Source: Pseudomonadota bacterium
Lineage (GTDB): Bacteria > Myxococcota_A > Polyangia > Polyangiales > Polyangiaceae
Direction of reading: 5' to 3'
Assembly: GCA_023428245.1 (NCBI GenBank)
Contig: JAEYYX010000060.1
Location: forward strand, 1-56,412
Length of the DNA: 56,412 nucleotides
Numbering within the stretch: the first letter of the stretch is position 1; each line of letters starts with the position of its first letter. A program made the position numbers and the translations under genes. This document shows positions 16,799 to 25,355 of the stretch, piece after piece. The notes beneath the pieces were generated by a model that was not told the DNA's origin, ran no database searches, and saw nothing but the letters and a program-made list of their open reading frames with translations.

Positions 16799-17944
16799 AT
16801 GAAGATCGACCTGCCGAAAGAACTCGAGCTCGACAACCTCTCCGTTCCAGTCCTCTCAGAGACCCATTTCGCTCAGAACTCGCTCCTGAGCTGGGGTGTC
16901 GCGATTGCCGCCTTCTTCGCAGTGATGGGCGTGATTCGAATCGTCAAAGGAGTCGTCTCGAAGCGCCTCGCCAAGAGACCTCCGAGCGAAACGGGCACAG
17001 CCAGCCATGGCTCTTGGATCCAAGTCGTCAAGGCGACCGGCTGGTCGCTCTACTTCGCGCTCGGTATTAGTGCGGCCCGGCTCGCTATCGAGCTGCCGGG
17101 CGCTGGTGAGAAAGTGCTCACAGGGATCGTCTCGGTACTCCTCGGCGTCCAAGTCGCACGCTGGGCCCAGGCGATTCTGGGTGCGGTCCTCGAGGCCTGG
17201 GCACTTCGTGAAGGCGACGCGCGATCGAAGACAGCCGCCGGGGGCATCCGCTTCATGGGACGGATCGTGATCTGGACCCTTGTCACGCTGCTCATCCTAT
17301 CGAACCTCGGGGTCGAGCTCACCGCTGTCGTCGCGGGTCTCGGTGTGGGCGGCGTCGCCGCGGCTTTAGCCGTTCAGAGCATTCTCGGCGACATGTTCGC
17401 CGGACTCTTCATGTACTTCGACCGGCCCTTCGACATTGGCGAGTTCGTGATCCTGGGCGACGTGCTCGGCACGGTTCAGTCGATCGGCCTCCGCACCACG
17501 CGCATCAACTCCCTGAGCGGAGAGCAGATCGTCCTGCCGAACGGCGATTTGGCCAAGCGCTTCATCCGCAACTACGGCCGCATGCGCGAACGGCGCATCG
17601 TCTTCAAGCTCAGCGTTGAGTACAACCTCCCCGCCGAGACGCTGGAGCGCGCCCGCCAGATCCTCGAGGAAGCAGTCCGCGCACAGCCCGACGTCCGCTT
17701 CGACCGCGCTCACTTCTTCGCCTTCGGTCAGTACGGACTCGAATACGAGGTCGTCTATTACGTCCTGAGCGGCGACTACAACATGTACATGGATCGCCAA
17801 CAGGCCATCAATCTCCACATCTACCGCGAGTTCAAGGCAGCGGAGATTCCGTTCGCGCTCCCGGTCCAGATCTTGGGCTTCCGCGACGGTCCAGTCCCGG
17901 GCCTCAGCGCGCCCCAGGGGCCCGAGCCTGCGCCGGCCACCTGA
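16799..17944 (+). CDS. MscS family mechanosensitive ion channel
   Basis: A 381-residue small-conductance mechanosensitive channel. Several membrane helices precede the pore-lining TM3 GLGVGGVAAALAVQSILGDMFAGLF, with the alternating Gly/Ala pattern and the family signature. The beta domain FDRPFDIGEFVILGD...GTVQSIGLRTTRI and LPNGDLAKRFIRNYGR comes next, then an alpha/beta cytoplasmic cage. It releases solutes during hypo-osmotic shock in the inner membrane. The ATG at 16799 follows GGAGAAAG; the 78-base upstream extension of the frame is unlikely to be translated. It is divergent from the propeller lipoprotein operon. Confidence 0.92.
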   Translation: MKIDLPKELELDNLSVPVLSETHFAQNSLLSWGVAIAAFFAVMGVIRIVKGVVSKRLAKRPPSETGTASHGSWIQVVKATGWSLYFALGISAARLAIELPGAGEKVLTGIVSVLLGVQVARWAQAILGAVLEAWALREGDARSKTAAGGIRFMGRIVIWTLVTLLILSNLGVELTAVVAGLGVGGVAAALAVQSILGDMFAGLFMYFDRPFDIGEFVILGDVLGTVQSIGLRTTRINSLSGEQIVLPNGDLAKRFIRNYGRMRERRIVFKLSVEYNLPAETLERARQILEEAVRAQPDVRFDRAHFFAFGQYGLEYEVVYYVLSGDYNMYMDRQQAINLHIYREFKAAEIPFALPVQILGFRDGPVPGLSAPQGPEPAPAT

Positions 17945-18007
17945 GAGGAACCCGCGCTCTGAGCCTCCGACTCGACTCATGGGCGGGCTCGGCTAAAAGT
18001 CGCGGTG

Positions 18008-19042
18008 ATGCGCGTCTTGGTCGAGATCCTGCACCCCGCCCATGTGCACGTCTTTCGCAACGCGATCGGCGTTTGGAAGGAGCGAGGCGACGAGGTGCTC
18101 GTTCTGAGCCGCGAGAAGGACGTCGCCAATGCGCTGCTCGACGCGTACCAGATCCCTTACGAGTCGATCAGCGCCCTCAAGAAGGGGAAACTCTCGCTCC
18201 TCTCGGAGATGCTCGTGCGCGACGCGAAGATGCTCTCCCGCGCGCGCAAGTTTCGTCCGGACGTGCTCGTCGGCGTCATGGGCGTCACGATCGTTCAGGT
18301 CGGCCGGCTCATCGGAAAGCCCGCTGTCGTCTTCTACGATACTGAGAACGCTCACATTACGAACGCGTTCGTCTATCCTCTCGCCCACTCGGTCGTGACG
18401 CCTGAGTGTTACTCGGCTCCCGTGCGCGGGCGGCACGTCACTTACCCGAGCTACCACGAGCTCGCTTACCTGCACCCGGCCCGCTTCACGCCCGATCCTG
18501 AGATCGTCCGCGCGGGCGGCGTCGACCCGGACGCTCCCTATTTCATCGTGCGCTTCGTGTCCTGGCAGGCGTCCCACGACGTCGGCGAAGCCGGCTTCAG
18601 CCTCGAGCTGAAGCGGAACATGGTGCGCGCCCTCGAGGCCCACGGCCGCGTCCTCATCTCGAGCGAAGGCCCTCTTCCGCCCGATCTCGAGCAGTACCGC
18701 TTCCGCGCTCCCCCGGAGCAGATCCATCACTTCATCGCCTTCTCTCGCTTCCTCGTCGGCGAGAGCGCCACCATGGCCAGCGAAGCCGCCGTCCTCGGCG
18801 TCCCCGCCTTCTACATCGCCGACACCGGCCGCGGGTACACGACGGAACAAGAGCAGCGCTACGGCCTCGTCTGGAACTTCACGCGCAAGGAAGCTCCCTC
18901 CGCCCTCCAAAAGCTCGAAGAGCTCCTGGCGCGCCCGACCCTAAGAGGCGAGATGCGCGCGGCCCACACGCACCTTCTCGAGGAGCGCATCGACCTCACG
19001 GAGTTCATCGTCCACTACATTGACGGGGTCGTCGCATCATGA
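18008..19042 (+). CDS. DUF354 domain protein (GT-B-like)
   Basis: A 344-residue protein of the DUF354 group: MRVLVEILHPAHVHVFRNAI at the N-terminus, FRPDVLVGVMGVTIVQVGRL, FYDTENAHITNAFVYPLA and, in the second half, FLVGESATMASEAAVLGVPA, which matches the nucleotide-sugar-binding half of GT-B enzymes. These proteins resemble UDP-GlcNAc-type glycosyltransferases or epimerases, but the reaction is unproven. A GTG sits directly before the ATG; I use the ATG. It lies 63 bases after mscS on the same strand and could be co-transcribed. Confidence 0.85.
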   Translation: MRVLVEILHPAHVHVFRNAIGVWKERGDEVLVLSREKDVANALLDAYQIPYESISALKKGKLSLLSEMLVRDAKMLSRARKFRPDVLVGVMGVTIVQVGRLIGKPAVVFYDTENAHITNAFVYPLAHSVVTPECYSAPVRGRHVTYPSYHELAYLHPARFTPDPEIVRAGGVDPDAPYFIVRFVSWQASHDVGEAGFSLELKRNMVRALEAHGRVLISSEGPLPPDLEQYRFRAPPEQIHHFIAFSRFLVGESATMASEAAVLGVPAFYIADTGRGYTTEQEQRYGLVWNFTRKEAPSALQKLEELLARPTLRGEMRAAHTHLLEERIDLTEFIVHYIDGVVAS

Positions 19043-19107
19043 CGGGATGTCTCATGTCGAGTCGACGTTTCTCTTGGGGTCGCTTCGTCCGCCTACGCAC
19101 CAAGGCA

Positions 19108-19683
19108 TCACGAGCCCGCGCCTAGGTCCGCGCGAACGCGCGCGCACTCCAGCGACTTGAAGTCGTCGTCACCCACGAGAATAGGCGAATCGCCACCAAC
19201 CACGACTGAGGAACCGTCACCCGGAAGTCGAGAGGGAAGCACGGCACATCCGAGGGAGATATGCCCCTGAAAGGAGACGTCTTGGCCCTGAACGGTTCCT
19301 TCCGCACGCCCTCCCTCGATCCGAAGCGAAACAAGCCCCCCCGTAACCACATCCCCGTCCACCGCCAGGTTCGCAACCGAGTCGCCGCTCGAGGGGCCCG
19401 ACGTCAGCGGAACCTCGACACGACCGTCGGCAGCCTCCGGATACGGGACTCGCAAGAACAGCGATACCGCATCCTTTCCTTCGATTCCCCAGCTCAACTC
19501 CAAGACCCCGTGAGAATCCTCACTCGGAAAGTCAACGTTCACGGAGATCCCAGACTTCGAGGTGAACGTCTCTCCCTCGAGTTCGACCGTCAGGCGATCG
19601 CCCTGACTCATCCGATCCGGATCCGCCTGCCGATTGCATGCCAAGAGCAACAAGACCGACAGCATAGACATCTTTCGTTTCAT
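19108..19683 (-). CDS. Hypothetical lipoprotein, 191 aa
   Basis: The N-terminus MKRKMSMLSVLLLLACNRQ is a compact lipoprotein signal with lipobox LLAC at residue 16. The mature body is rich in beta-strand pattern with acidic loops and contains two further cysteines (LGCAVLP, SLECARV), which may form a disulfide. No family is recognised. GGGAAG precedes the ATG. It follows the snapalysin-like protease gene by 26 bases on the same strand and is probably in its transcript. Confidence 0.7.
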   Translation of the reverse strand: MKRKMSMLSVLLLLACNRQADPDRMSQGDRLTVELEGETFTSKSGISVNVDFPSEDSHGVLELSWGIEGKDAVSLFLRVPYPEAADGRVEVPLTSGPSSGDSVANLAVDGDVVTGGLVSLRIEGGRAEGTVQGQDVSFQGHISLGCAVLPSRLPGDGSSVVVGGDSPILVGDDDFKSLECARVRADLGAGS

Positions 19684-19709
19684 TTCACTTCCCGTTCAAC
19701 ACCAGACTT

Positions 19710-20729
19710 CTAACAGTTCACAAGCAACAGCTTCGCGCTCACGGTGCTATTGTCGCCTTCCTGGACCTCCGGGCGTTCATTGAAGGGGTCTGCGTCCACA
19801 TAAATCCGGTAGGTACCGTTCGCCAGCGTCGAAGGGACGCTAAAGTTGAACGTAACTTTCGCGCTACTGTAGGCAGCCTGAGCAATTGTGCCCGAAACGG
19901 CCGTCACGCCCCCAGACCCGAAGGCAGACTGACTCGTCGACAGTCGAATTCGAACGGTGTAGTTGGACGTGGTTGCTGGTCCAGCGTTCGATAGCTGAAA
20001 ATGTACTGCCTGTGCGGAGCCCCGGCACGCTTGGACCAGGGCGGGCGCGTCGTGAAGACCGATAGTCGTACCCGTCAGCTTCATGGCGCTCGGCACCATG
20101 TTCGGCCGAACGTTGTTCCACCCGTACATGACAGCTATTCCCTGAGTATCGGTTCCGAACGGCACGGCGGATTGATTTCCACCCGTGTAGGGCCGGGGCG
20201 TCTGATGCATCGCGCCAAAGCGGTCGTTTTCGTCCAAGAGCCCGAAAAAATGCCCGAACTCATGCAAAAACGTTCCTCGCCCCTCGGACCCCAAACTCGT
20301 CGGCGACGGGTTCGAAAAGGACATCGAGCTTCTTATGGCGATATCGACCTCCTCGATATGAGGGGTATTGAGAAAGCAAGTCCCGGTTCGGACATAAGAC
20401 AAGCCCAGGGCACCATCCATATATTGCGGATCCTGAAGGAAGATCTCATTGACCCCGTCGCGGTTGTCCCATGAACAGTCATTCGATGCCGTGCTGTGGT
20501 ACGAACCCACTAACGGAGCCAGCTGAGCCCACTGTAACACTCCATTCCAATACGCCTGGTTTGCGTCCCCTGTATCAGGAATGGAGCATCGGTTCCGAGT
20601 CACTGTCGGCTGGTGCCCCCAATCAATTGGTACACCGTTGCACGTCTGCCACACTGCGGCGCTCGCCCTATCGGGCCAAAGCGGCGAGATCAAAGCGATA
20701 CCTACGACTACCCACCATCTTGTTCTCAT
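19710..20729 (-). CDS. Secreted metzincin protease with CARDB-like domain
   Basis: A 339-residue exported protein: cleavable signal peptide (about residues 1-25, ending SASAA-like RASAAVW), a catalytic domain, then a beta-sandwich domain resembling CARDB (about residues 215-335). The zinc site reads FLHEFGHFFGLLDEND, that is H156-E157-x-x-H160-x-x-G163-x-x-D166. The last ligand is Asp rather than His, as in snapalysin-type proteases, while the overall context is matrixin-like. AVMYGW (about residue 200) fits the Met-turn. The ATG at 20729 follows GAGGGGAG; an upstream TTG is possible. It lies 15 bases after the preceding secreted-protein gene. Confidence 0.8.
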   Translation of the reverse strand: MRTRWWVVVGIALISPLWPDRASAAVWQTCNGVPIDWGHQPTVTRNRCSIPDTGDANQAYWNGVLQWAQLAPLVGSYHSTASNDCSWDNRDGVNEIFLQDPQYMDGALGLSYVRTGTCFLNTPHIEEVDIAIRSSMSFSNPSPTSLGSEGRGTFLHEFGHFFGLLDENDRFGAMHQTPRPYTGGNQSAVPFGTDTQGIAVMYGWNNVRPNMVPSAMKLTGTTIGLHDAPALVQACRGSAQAVHFQLSNAGPATTSNYTVRIRLSTSQSAFGSGGVTAVSGTIAQAAYSSAKVTFNFSVPSTLANGTYRIYVDADPFNERPEVQEGDNSTVSAKLLLVNC

Positions 20730-20744
20730 GACTCCCCTCAACCC

Positions 20745-21539
20745 CTAATGCAACTGCTCGAGCGACGGCATATGGTCCTCACCTGCGGGGACGGGTACGG
20801 ATGTCAAAGAAGCCCCGTCTGAAGAGACTGCGACTCTCGACGGGAAGGCCCGCGAGGGCGGCTCCCCGTAAAATGTCCCACCAATCGAACTACCGAGGGC
20901 TTTCGCATGACGATCTACCTCTCGCAGAAGGGCTTGCACTCCGAAGGCATGCTCCGGAGCCCCACGGTCTACCAGACGGACCGGTCCTTTCCACAGATCA
21001 TGAGTCTCGAATATCCGATCGCTAAGAACTGCTCCCTCGAGATCGAAACGAATGACAGCGCTGCCCTCTGCGGAAATCAACAGCTCCTTGCCGTCCTCCT
21101 TCACGAGCCGAAACGCGTACGATCCCACGATCGGGGAGAGGTACCAACTAGTATTGCGGAGGAACAACAGGTACCTCTCCCCTTCTGCGAACGTGGGCAC
21201 ATGCGAAACGCTCAACTTCGTTCCGTCCGGATATGAGCCCCCGACATGCACCAGCGAAGTCGCTAATGCCTTCCCGCGGTGAACGACAACATCCTTCAGC
21301 TCAACCCGGGTCCATGGGCCCGTCGTATCCGCAAACTCCGTCCCAATACGCTGAACGGTCGCCTCCACGATGGCGGCCGTTTGTCCTATTACGCTCAGCG
21401 CAGAGTCGACCCTAGCCGCGGGCGGCGTGTCCGGTGGCGGCCTGACTCCCGTCGCCTGGCCCTTTGCCAGCGGCCAACCCATTCCGGAACATACCACCAC
21501 TAAGACCCCCAAGGTCGCCCACACCTGCCCCCCACGCAT
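20745..21539 (-). CDS. Exported hypothetical protein coupled to the protease
   Basis: A 264-residue protein with an N-terminal hydrophobic signal (ATLGVLVVVCSGMGWPLAKG) and a body lacking a recognised domain. FAEGERYLLFLRNTSWYLSP and VGSYAFRLVKEDGKELLI look like beta-strands of a single extracytoplasmic domain. No good ribosome-binding site precedes the ATG; the GTG seven codons later has a G-rich sequence before it and may be the true start. The stop is 15 bases before the protease start, so both are likely made together; a chaperone, inhibitor or surface-partner role is only a guess. Confidence 0.65.
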   Translation of the reverse strand: MRGGQVWATLGVLVVVCSGMGWPLAKGQATGVRPPPDTPPAARVDSALSVIGQTAAIVEATVQRIGTEFADTTGPWTRVELKDVVVHRGKALATSLVHVGGSYPDGTKLSVSHVPTFAEGERYLLFLRNTSWYLSPIVGSYAFRLVKEDGKELLISAEGSAVIRFDLEGAVLSDRIFETHDLWKGPVRLVDRGAPEHAFGVQALLREVDRHAKALGSSIGGTFYGEPPSRAFPSRVAVSSDGASLTSVPVPAGEDHMPSLEQLH

Positions 21540-21561
21540 GTTCTATCAGTAGCATTTGTGT

Positions 21562-21577
21562 CCTCTTGTCCAAGAGG
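21562..21577. promoter_or_regulatory. Perfect inverted repeat upstream of the protease operon
   Basis: CCTCTTG-TC-CAAGAGG is a perfect 7-bp palindrome with a 2-base centre, 22 bases upstream of the exported protein start on the minus strand. The position fits an operator or a small leader hairpin. Confidence 0.4.
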
Positions 21578-21693
21578 AATCTCGTCTCTTCTTGTCTTGT
21601 GATTGTGAGCACCTTCTTTTTTCTTCTCTTCGCGCTTCCCCGTTGCACGCGAGATCCGCAAGCGCGCCCAGCTCATGTCGATGGTGACGGCGC

Positions 21694-23007
21694 TCAGGCT
21701 CTCGAGCTCGGCTTCCCGAACTCGAGCACGTCCTTGCCCATGAAAGGGCGGAGGGCGGCGGGGATTGTGACGGTGCCGTCGGCGTTCTGGTACTGCTCGA
21801 GGATGGCGATCAGGGTACGGCCGACCGCGAGTCCGGAACCGTTCAGCGTGTGCACGGCGCGGGGTTTCTCCTTCGGGCTCGGGCGGTAGCGGATCTGGGC
21901 GCGGCGCGCTTGGAAGTCGCCGAAGTTCGAGCAGCTCGAGATCTCGCGGAACTTATCCTGACTCGGCAGCCAGACCTCGAGGTCGTAGGTCTTCTGGGCC
22001 GAGAAGCCGATGTCCCCCGTGCAGAGCTCGACGACGCGGTAGTGGAGCCCGAGCATCTGGAGGATCATCTCCGCGTGCCCCGTGAGTTCTTCGAGAGCGT
22101 CCATGCTCTTTTCGGGCTCGACGAACTGAACGAGCTCGACCTTGTCGAACTGGTGCTGACGGATGAGCCCGCGCACGTCCTGGCCGTAACTTCCCGCTTC
22201 GCTGCGGAAACAGGGCGTGAAAGCCGTGTAACGGACGGGCAGGGCGGATGCGTCAAGGATCTCATCGGCGTGGAGGTTCGTGACAGGAACTTCCGCGGTC
22301 GGGATCAGATAGAGAGGTTCAGGATCGGATTCACCGCGCCCCGTCTTGAAGAGGTCCTTCTCGAACTTCGGGAGCTGGCCCGTGCCCCGGAGCGCGTCAG
22401 CGCGCACGAGATAGGGAACGGCGACTTCCGTGTAGCCGTGCTGGCGGGTGTGCACGTCGAGCATGAAGGCGATGAGCGCTCGCTCGAGCCGCGCCAAATC
22501 TCCGAACATGACGGAGAAGCGGGCTCCGCTCAGCTTGCCGGCGCGCTCGAAATCGAGGCTCGAGCCGGCGATGTCGTAGTGGGCCTTGGGGGCGAAATCG
22601 AAGCTCGGCCTCTTCCCCCAGACGCGCACCTCTCGGTTGTCCTCCTCGGAAGATCCAACGGGAGCTCCTTCGTGAGGGAGGTTCGGGATCGAAAGGAGGC
22701 GCTCCTCGAACTCAGCGAGCACGACCTTCAGCTTTTCTTCGCTGGCCTTGAGCGACTCGGAGATCGCCTTGAGCTCTTCGCGGCGCGCGGCGAACGCTGC
22801 CTTGTCCGGACCCTTCGCGAGCTGGCTCATCTCGTTGTTCGCAGCGTTCCGCCGCGCGGCGAGGGCCTCGGTCTCGCCGATGAGACGGCGCCGCTCCTCC
22901 GCGAGCTCACTCAGCGCATCGACGGCCGGACCCCAGGACGCGTTGCGCGCAGTCAAGCGCGCGCGGACGAGGTCGAGATGTTCGGCGACGAATCGGGCAT
23001 CCAGCAT
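21694..23007 (-). CDS. serS: Seryl-tRNA synthetase
   Basis: A 437-residue class II aminoacyl-tRNA synthetase that charges tRNA-Ser in the cytoplasm. The N-terminal MLDARFVAEHLDLVRARL start and the long antiparallel coiled-coil arm (about residues 30-100) are followed by the catalytic core. Motif 2 is FRSEAGSYGQDVRGL...QFDKVELVQF and motif 3 is GSGLAVGRTLIAILEQ. The ATG at 23007 is chosen because MLD is the family's usual start; the frame extends to 23172 without similarity. Length is typical (about 425-440). Confidence 0.96.
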   Translation of the reverse strand: MLDARFVAEHLDLVRARLTARNASWGPAVDALSELAEERRRLIGETEALAARRNAANNEMSQLAKGPDKAAFAARREELKAISESLKASEEKLKVVLAEFEERLLSIPNLPHEGAPVGSSEEDNREVRVWGKRPSFDFAPKAHYDIAGSSLDFERAGKLSGARFSVMFGDLARLERALIAFMLDVHTRQHGYTEVAVPYLVRADALRGTGQLPKFEKDLFKTGRGESDPEPLYLIPTAEVPVTNLHADEILDASALPVRYTAFTPCFRSEAGSYGQDVRGLIRQHQFDKVELVQFVEPEKSMDALEELTGHAEMILQMLGLHYRVVELCTGDIGFSAQKTYDLEVWLPSQDKFREISSCSNFGDFQARRAQIRYRPSPKEKPRAVHTLNGSGLAVGRTLIAILEQYQNADGTVTIPAALRPFMGKDVLEFGKPSSRA

Positions 23008-23239
23008 GGCTTCGCGGCGTTTACAACGAGCGCCCTCCCGAGTCCAAAGGGGAGGGGCGCGAGGCGCGAAGCGCCGAGCGCGAGAGTTTCTTTCGAGTGC
23101 GCTCGAGGCGGTGAGTGCAGGAGAAGGCTCGGCTGGGCTCACTCCCTTGTGATGGACCGGGGCCAAAAACACTCAGCGAACTCAGAGGAGCAGGAGCGTC
23201 CGGTGAAGAGGGACGCGAGGTGCTGCCTCGCGGCGCCTG

Positions 23240-23271
23240 AGGGTGCGCTCTTCTTAGGGTGCGCTCTTCTC
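23240..23271. repeat. 16-bp tandem duplication at an SRPBCC stop codon
   Basis: AGGGTGCGCTCTTCTT is followed directly by AGGGTGCGCTCTTCTC (15 of 16 identical). The stop codon of the SRPBCC gene lies across the junction, so the last codons have been duplicated after the stop. Confidence 0.7.
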
Positions 23272-23796
23272 GGAGAGGGTCTTCAGCTTCTCGAGACCCT
23301 TCTCGAAGTCGCCGCCGACCATCTTGTCCATGTCCATGAACAGACAGAACGCCTTGCCGAGAAAGTCGTTTTTACCGCTCATGGCCCAGTTCACCTTCGT
23401 TCCGCTGGCCTCGGGAGCAAAGGTGAAGACCGTGTCGTTCGTCGCGGGGAAAGGCTTGATGAACTCGAGCTTGATTTCGAGCTCGCGCTCCTCCGCGGCT
23501 CGTTCGATCGTCATTCGCCCTTCGCCCACTTCGTCCTGGCCGACCCAAGCGTACTGCGCACCAGCGCCCTTCGGAGCGCCCGAGTACTCTCGCTTCATGT
23601 TCGGATCGAGCTCTTCCCAAGGAGACCATTTGTTCCAGGCACGAAAGTCTTCAACGAGTCCGTAGGGAACGCTCGGGGGAGCCGCGATCGTGATGGAACG
23701 CTCGACGCGAAATTCGCTCGGCTGCACCGCGACCGCGACGAGCAGCACCGCCAGAAGAACTCCGAAGCCCAACGCGATCTTCTTCCACATACTCAT
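23254..23796 (-). CDS. SRPBCC family (polyketide cyclase-like) protein with membrane anchor
   Basis: A 180-residue protein: one N-terminal hydrophobic helix (KIALGFGVLLAVLLVAVAV), then a START/SRPBCC helix-grip domain recognised by FRVERSITIAAPPSVPYGLV, WNKWSPWEELDPNMK and TFAPEASGTKVNWAMSG. Such domains bind hydrophobic ligands; the membrane anchor suggests activity at the cytoplasmic membrane or periplasm. Start ATG at 23796 follows GCGGAGACA. An in-frame extension upstream would read through four 18-bp repeats; I consider it untranslated. Gene neighbours give no functional clue. Confidence 0.85.
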   Translation of the reverse strand: MSMWKKIALGFGVLLAVLLVAVAVQPSEFRVERSITIAAPPSVPYGLVEDFRAWNKWSPWEELDPNMKREYSGAPKGAGAQYAWVGQDEVGEGRMTIERAAEERELEIKLEFIKPFPATNDTVFTFAPEASGTKVNWAMSGKNDFLGKAFCLFMDMDKMVGGDFEKGLEKLKTLSEKSAP

Positions 23797-23803
23797 TGTC
23801 TCC

Positions 23804-23874
23804 GCATTCCACGAACACCCGCATTCCCGCGAACGCCCGCATTCCCGCGAACGCCCGCATTCCCTCGAACGCCC
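23804..23874. repeat. Four tandem 17-18-bp repeats in the SRPBCC leader
   Basis: Units of GCATTCCCGCGAACGCCC (18 bp) at 23821, 23839 and 23857, with a 17-bp variant at 23804. The two middle units are identical. They have no spacers, so this is not a CRISPR array. They lie just upstream of the SRPBCC start, in the region shared with the divergent envelope-protein gene. Confidence 0.85.
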
Positions 23875-23924
23875 ACCCACGAGCATGCGACCTCGCGTCT
23901 CCCTATTCAACGGCAAACGTGCGG

Positions 23925-23943
23925 ACTATAGACGGTGAAGTCA
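23925..23943 (+). promoter_or_regulatory. Probable -10 element close to the start codon
   Basis: TATAGA at 23927-23932 lies ten bases before the ATG at 23943, in the context CTATAGAC also seen before the ABC ATPase at 10386. It implies a leader of only a few bases. Confidence 0.35.
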
Positions 23944-24845
23944 TGTCGCGTTCCCTCCTGCCCCCGACTGCCCTGCTCCTCGCTGTCCTCGCTCTTTCGA
24001 CCAGCGGCCGAGCGGAAGAGGCGAGCGCGGTGGACACCTCGACAGGCTCTTTGCCCCCCGTCGAGGGCGACGCGGCAGCCGAGATCACTGTCGCCAGCGA
24101 GCCGGGTGATCCCGTACCCGAGTCAACGTCCGCGGCCCCTGAGGCCGCTGCTGCTGTCCCGGTGGAGCCCACCGTGGAAGCCCCCTGTGAAGAGCCCCGT
24201 GCACTTGCGAGCGCAGAGGCCGGCGATCCGGACGCTGTCTTCCGCGCCTTCGCGCTCATGGCGAAACAGGAGCGTCGCCGGAGGTACGCCGGGGCCGCCG
24301 CTGGCGTCGTCGGCGGCGGCGCGGCCATCGCAGTCGGTGCGATCCTGAAGAGCGAGGAAGACGTCAACCCGGGTCCTTTCTATGTAATCGGCGGGCTCGC
24401 CATGGGCTTCTCCTTGCTCGGCGCGATCCTCCCCTCGCCCCTGGAAATCCAGGCTCGAAACCTGCGCGCGGACGAGCCCGGTCACACCGCCGAGCAAGCG
24501 CGAGGACTCGCGCGAAGCTGGCAGCGGGCGGCCGAGGATGCGCGTCGCTGGCGCATCCGTTCCTCCATCGGTGGGCTCGTGGTCGGCGCCGTGGCCTCGG
24601 GCGTCGGTATCGCGTTCCTGTCGGGAGCGACAGATCTCGGTGATAACGATCGTGTGCTCTGGGGGAGCGTCTTGCTCGGATCGGGCGCCGCCATGCTCGG
24701 AGGCAGCGGGGCCTCTCTGCTCGTTCAGAGCCCTGTCGAACAATCGTATCACCTCTTCGAGGCTTCCCAATCCCAAGCGCGCAAGACCGTCGCCGTCGGG
24801 CTTCGTCCCTTCGGACTCGGCCTGGCTGCAGGCGGAACTTTCTAA
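23943..24845 (+). CDS. Hypothetical membrane protein with signal peptide
   Basis: A 300-residue protein with a cleavable-looking signal (LLLAVLALSTSGRAEE), an Ala/Glu/Pro-rich low-complexity linker to about residue 100, and then four hydrophobic helices in two pairs (YAGAAAGVVGGGAAIAVGAI, YVIGGLAMGFSLLGAI; IGGLVVGAVASGVGIAF, WGSVLLGSGAAMLGG). The pairs look like an internal duplication. No family is recognised. The next gene, a lipoprotein, starts 12 bases after its stop and is probably co-expressed. Confidence 0.7.
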   Translation: MSRSLLPPTALLLAVLALSTSGRAEEASAVDTSTGSLPPVEGDAAAEITVASEPGDPVPESTSAAPEAAAAVPVEPTVEAPCEEPRALASAEAGDPDAVFRAFALMAKQERRRRYAGAAAGVVGGGAAIAVGAILKSEEDVNPGPFYVIGGLAMGFSLLGAILPSPLEIQARNLRADEPGHTAEQARGLARSWQRAAEDARRWRIRSSIGGLVVGAVASGVGIAFLSGATDLGDNDRVLWGSVLLGSGAAMLGGSGASLLVQSPVEQSYHLFEASQSQARKTVAVGLRPFGLGLAAGGTF

Positions 24846-24857
24846 GGACCGTCCGCG

Positions 24858-25355
24858 ATGTCACAACGCCCGCTCGGAGCACAGAAGGCCTCCTCATCGC
24901 TCCAGGGGAGGAGAGCCTTTTGCTCTCTTCTGCTCCTTCTGCCCGTAGGGTGCGCTAGTGCCTATGGACGGACGAGCCTGCCTCCGAGCGAAGCGCTCTA
25001 CGAACGAACACTCACTCACCGGCTCGCGCCCGAGCTCGCGTTCCTGCGCATCGAGCGGGGGCTGCAAAGCGCCTTCAGGCACCACTCGCAGTTCGTCCGA
25101 GAGCGCGACTCGGCGGCGCGGACGCTCCGCCTGAGCTCGACCGTCGCCTACCGCACCGGCGGACCCACCGGACCCACGCGCCACTCGACCTACGAGCTCA
25201 AGATCGTGGTGCGCGAAGAGCTCGTCGCAATGCGCTTCGAGCTCGGTCCCGAAGAGGAGACAGGGCACTACGCGCCCGAGTCGGCCATCCCTTACATTCG
25301 AAGCGACTTCGATCAAATCGCCGGCGCCCTCGCGAAGGAGCTCGAAAGGCCCTAA
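24858..25355 (+). CDS. Hypothetical lipoprotein, 165 aa
   Basis: A long basic N-region precedes the hydrophobic core AFCSLLLLLPVGCASAYG, with lipobox PVGC at about residue 32. The mature protein has a helical part (APELAFLRIERGLQSAF) and a beta part (LRLSSTVAYRTG...STYELKIVVREEL), with no recognised domain. It follows the four-helix membrane protein by 12 bases, which suggests one envelope unit. A non-coding stretch of over 600 bases follows. Confidence 0.65.
   Translation: MSQRPLGAQKASSSLQGRRAFCSLLLLLPVGCASAYGRTSLPPSEALYERTLTHRLAPELAFLRIERGLQSAFRHHSQFVRERDSAARTLRLSSTVAYRTGGPTGPTRHSTYELKIVVREELVAMRFELGPEEETGHYAPESAIPYIRSDFDQIAGALAKELERP

Noticed and set aside
23804..23874. CRISPR array
   Set aside because: Repeats are directly adjacent with no spacers, and no cas genes are present.
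21850..23931. 693-codon open frame antisense to serS
   Set aside because: It mirrors the strongly coding serS strand, has no domain and no ribosome-binding site; long antisense frames are common at this GC content.
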